In this document: piece by piece, positions 62,275 through 64,000 of the stretch
How the letters are laid out: every line of letters starts with the position of its first letter
Numbering within the stretch: position 1 is the first letter of the stretch
Source of the DNA: Nitrospinota bacterium
Lineage (GTDB): Bacteria > Nitrospinota_A > UBA7883 > JACRLM01
Reading direction: 5' to 3'
NCBI GenBank assembly: GCA_016208975.1
Contig: JACQXA010000004.1
Location: 124,001 to 188,000, forward strand
Length of the DNA: 64,000 bases
Notes under the pieces: model-generated
What the model was told of the DNA's origin: nothing
Seen by the model: only the letters and a program-made list of their open reading frames with translations
Databases searched by the model: none
Translations under genes and position numbers: made by a program

Positions 62275-62372
62275 GGTTGTTTTTCAATATTGACAACAAC
62301 CGGCGTATTGTTTAGACTTTACGGTTTCTAACGTATTTATTGTTAGTAGGTTCATTTTAAGGTACCGGTTTA

Positions 62373-62822
62373 ATGAAACAGAGCATGAAAACTTACTCGG
62401 CCAAACCGGCGGAGTTTACCCCCGACAAGGCGCGGTGGGTTCTGGTGGACGCCGAGGGCAAGACCCTGGGGCGGCTTTGCGTGAAAATAACAGACGCCCT
62501 TCGCGGCAAGGACAGGCCCACTTTCACCCCCCATGTGGACACCGGCGCGTTCGTGATTGTCATCAACGCGGACAAGATCAAACTGACCGGATCCAAGCTG
62601 GACGACAAAATATACTACCATCACACCGGGTTCTGGGGGCATTTGAAGTCCGCCACCGCCCGGGAGATGCTGGAAAGAAAACCGGAGGAAGTTATCCGCG
62701 AAGCGGTTTACGGAATGTTGCCCAAGAACATCCTCAGCCGCTCCATCTTGAAGAAACTCAAGGTGTATGGCGGCTCCGCTCATCCGCATGCGGCTCAACA
62801 GCCCGTTCCAATGGAGTTTTAG
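62373..62822 (+). CDS. rplM: Ribosomal protein L13
   Basis: 149 residues. It starts MKQSMKTYSAKPAEF and carries the family motif VLVDAEGKTLGRLCVKITDALRGKDRPTFTPHVD. YHHTGFWGHLK and PKNILSRSILKKLKVYGG are also typical. It assembles early into the 50S subunit. It precedes rpsI by three bases. Confidence 0.98.
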   Translation: MKQSMKTYSAKPAEFTPDKARWVLVDAEGKTLGRLCVKITDALRGKDRPTFTPHVDTGAFVIVINADKIKLTGSKLDDKIYYHHTGFWGHLKSATAREMLERKPEEVIREAVYGMLPKNILSRSILKKLKVYGGSAHPHAAQQPVPMEF

Positions 62823-62825
62823 AGA

Positions 62826-63227
62826 ATGGCCAACACTGCTGACAATCGCCCTTACGCCACCGGCAGAAGGAAAACCGCCACCGCCCGCGTGTGGTTGACG
62901 CCCGGCGAAGGCAAAATAACGGTGAACAAAACCACCGCTAAAGACTATTTCAAGCGCGAGACGCTGGACGCCATGATCGCCAAGCCTTTGGCCTTGGCCG
63001 GGCTGACGGGCAAGATGGATGTTTACAGCACCGTTGTAGGCGGCGGGCTGGCCGGCCAGGCGGGCGCCTTGCGGCACGGCATCGCACGGGCTATCGAGCA
63101 GTACGACGCCGGTCTGCGCGCGCCTCTCAAGAAAGCCGGGTTCATCACCCGTGACCCCAGGGAGAAAGAGCGTAAAAAACCGGGCCGTAAACGGGCTCGT
63201 AAGCGCTTCCAATTCTCCAAGCGTTAG
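62826..63227 (+). CDS. rpsI: Ribosomal protein S9
   Basis: 133 residues. It starts with [18 protein letters not shown] and ends with the basic tail [15 protein letters not shown], whose last residues contact the P-site t[22 protein letters not shown] is the other family signature. Confidence 0.98.
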   Translation: MANTADNRPYATGRRKTATARVWLTPGEGKITVNKTTAKDYFKRETLDAMIAKPLALAGLTGKMDVYSTVVGGGLAGQAGALRHGIARAIEQYDAGLRAPLKKAGFITRDPREKERKKPGRKRARKRFQFSKR

Positions 63228-63244
63228 TATTCCGTCTTCATACC

Positions 63245-63277
63245 CCCGCGGATGGAGACATCCGCGGGTTTTTTTTT
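63245..63277 (+). terminator. Rho-independent terminator after rpsI
   Basis: A nine-base perfect stem (CCCGCGGAT and ATCCGCGGG over a six-base loop) is followed by nine T. It ends the rplM-rpsI transcript before argC. Confidence 0.92.
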
Positions 63278-63323
63278 GGGCGGTGACATTATTTGGCCAC
63301 CGCCTTTTAAAAAAGGTGTAACG

Positions 63324-64000
63324 ATGATCGATGCAGGCGTTTTCGGGGCCACCGGATACACCGGCCAGGCCCTTCTGGATATATTGCTTTTCCACCCAGG
63401 CGTTAATGTGACGGCTCTGGCCTCCGGCTCTTCCGCTGGAAAAACGCTGGCCGAGGTTTTCCCACAATATTCCGGCTTAAAACCGCTGGTCTTCCAGGAA
63501 CCCAACGCCCCGGCCATGGCCGAAATGGTGGATGTGGTGTTCCTGTGCCTGCCTCACAAGGAGGCCATGGCGGTGGCTCCGGTTTTCCTTGAAGCCGGGA
63601 AGAAGGTTTTCGACCTTTCGGCGGACTTCAGGCTGAAAGACCCCGCCGTGTACGAGCAATGGTACAAAACGCCCCATTCGGCGCCCCGGCTTTTGGAGTC
63701 CGCCGTATATGGCCAGCCGGAGACCAGAAGGGGCCAGATAGCGGCGGCGGATTTGATAGCCGTGCCGGGCTGTTACCCCACGTCGGCCATCCTTGGTCTG
63801 GCCCCGGTGATCGATATGGGCTGGTTGAACAGGAAAACCATCGTGATCAACTCCGTCTCCGGCGTATCCGGCGCCGGGAAGAAGCTGGAATCCCAGTATA
63901 TGCTGTCGGAGCTGGAGGGGAATTTCTTCGCCTACGGAGCCCCAACCCACCGCCACACCCCAGAGATCGAGCAGGAGCTTTCGTTGCTTGCGGGGGAGAA
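63324..64000 (+). CDS. argC: N-acetyl-gamma-glutamyl-phosphate reductase (3' end outside window)
   Basis: The frame starts at ATG 63324 after AAGGTG and runs off the right edge, giving about 225 residues. It opens with the NADP-binding VFGATGYTGQALL and carries PGCYPTSAILGLAP near residue 150, whose cysteine is the catalytic nucleophile; SVSGVSGAGKKLE follows. It catalyses the third step of arginine synthesis. The rplM-rpsI-argC order is familiar from deltaproteobacteria. Confidence 0.95.
   Translation, partial: MIDAGVFGATGYTGQALLDILLFHPGVNVTALASGSSAGKTLAEVFPQYSGLKPLVFQEPNAPAMAEMVDVVFLCLPHKEAMAVAPVFLEAGKKVFDLSADFRLKDPAVYEQWYKTPHSAPRLLESAVYGQPETRRGQIAAADLIAVPGCYPTSAILGLAPVIDMGWLNRKTIVINSVSGVSGAGKKLESQYMLSELEGNFFAYGAPTHRHTPEIEQELSLLAGE

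Noticed and set aside
62370-63467. 365-residue minus-strand frame
   Set aside because: It is antisense to rplM, rpsI and argC, all of which are certain.

Overview
The window is about 64 kb of GC-rich chromosome from a Gram-negative bacterium: it encodes a porin, other beta-barrel or exported proteins, a System I cytochrome c maturation pair and BcsG. The mix (rplM-rpsI-argC order, a sigma-54 activator, a Desulfovibrio-type CcmE, a class I lysyl-tRNA synthetase, an energy-converting hydrogenase-related complex) suggests a deltaproteobacterium-like or neighbouring deep lineage. This placement is inference, because no rRNA gene is present.

Left part (1-23 kb). It opens inside a cellulose phosphoethanolamine transferase gene (bcsG), followed by a secreted protein built of two near-identical halves. 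Next come def-fmt, a decayed Fic gene beside a small ORF that carries the Fic-inhibitory motif, and a minus-strand run (FTR1 iron permease, partner protein, porin, FAD oxidoreductase, mannosyltransferase-like protein, endonuclease V, Smr protein) headed by a good Fur box. On the plus strand, 12.3-19.6 kb holds a six-gene operon for a membrane complex related to hydrogenase-4 and complex I. Its large subunit has lost the NiFe-binding cysteines (an Ehr-type complex). A hybrid histidine kinase follows, with its 3' end overwritten by a small transposable repeat.

Middle (23-38 kb). After a nuclease, a DMT transporter with a histidine-rich tail, a YyaL-type thioredoxin protein, a sigma-54 activator and a GT-B protein comes the most interesting locus, a minus-strand cluster for a thiazole/oxazole-modified peptide (38.0 to 29.9 kb). 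It encodes two tandem 168-residue precursors with the same streptolysin-like core (Cys4-Ser-Thr-Ala-Pro-Cys4), a B12-type radical SAM enzyme, a ThiF-like leader-binding partner, a YcaO cyclase with the PxPxP tail, a SagB-type dehydrogenase and a large unrecognised protein. One precursor starts with a Tat-like twin-arginine segment, and no transporter gene is seen. A promoter with a perfect palindrome between its -35 and -10 lies in front.

Right part (38-64 kb). This is mostly housekeeping: tRNA-Ser(GCU), a thioesterase, a FtsX/MacB-type permease, a ROK kinase, truB, M16 peptidase-pnp-rpsO, yceI, class I lysS, a CBS protein, a receiver protein, bioB-bioF, ilvE-DUF190-crcB, ccmE-ccmF, rplM-rpsI and the start of argC. 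The gaps here carry dispersed repeats: three copies of a roughly 150-bp MITE-like element (one flanked by an 8-bp target duplication), four copies of a short palindrome, and several common intergenic palindromes.
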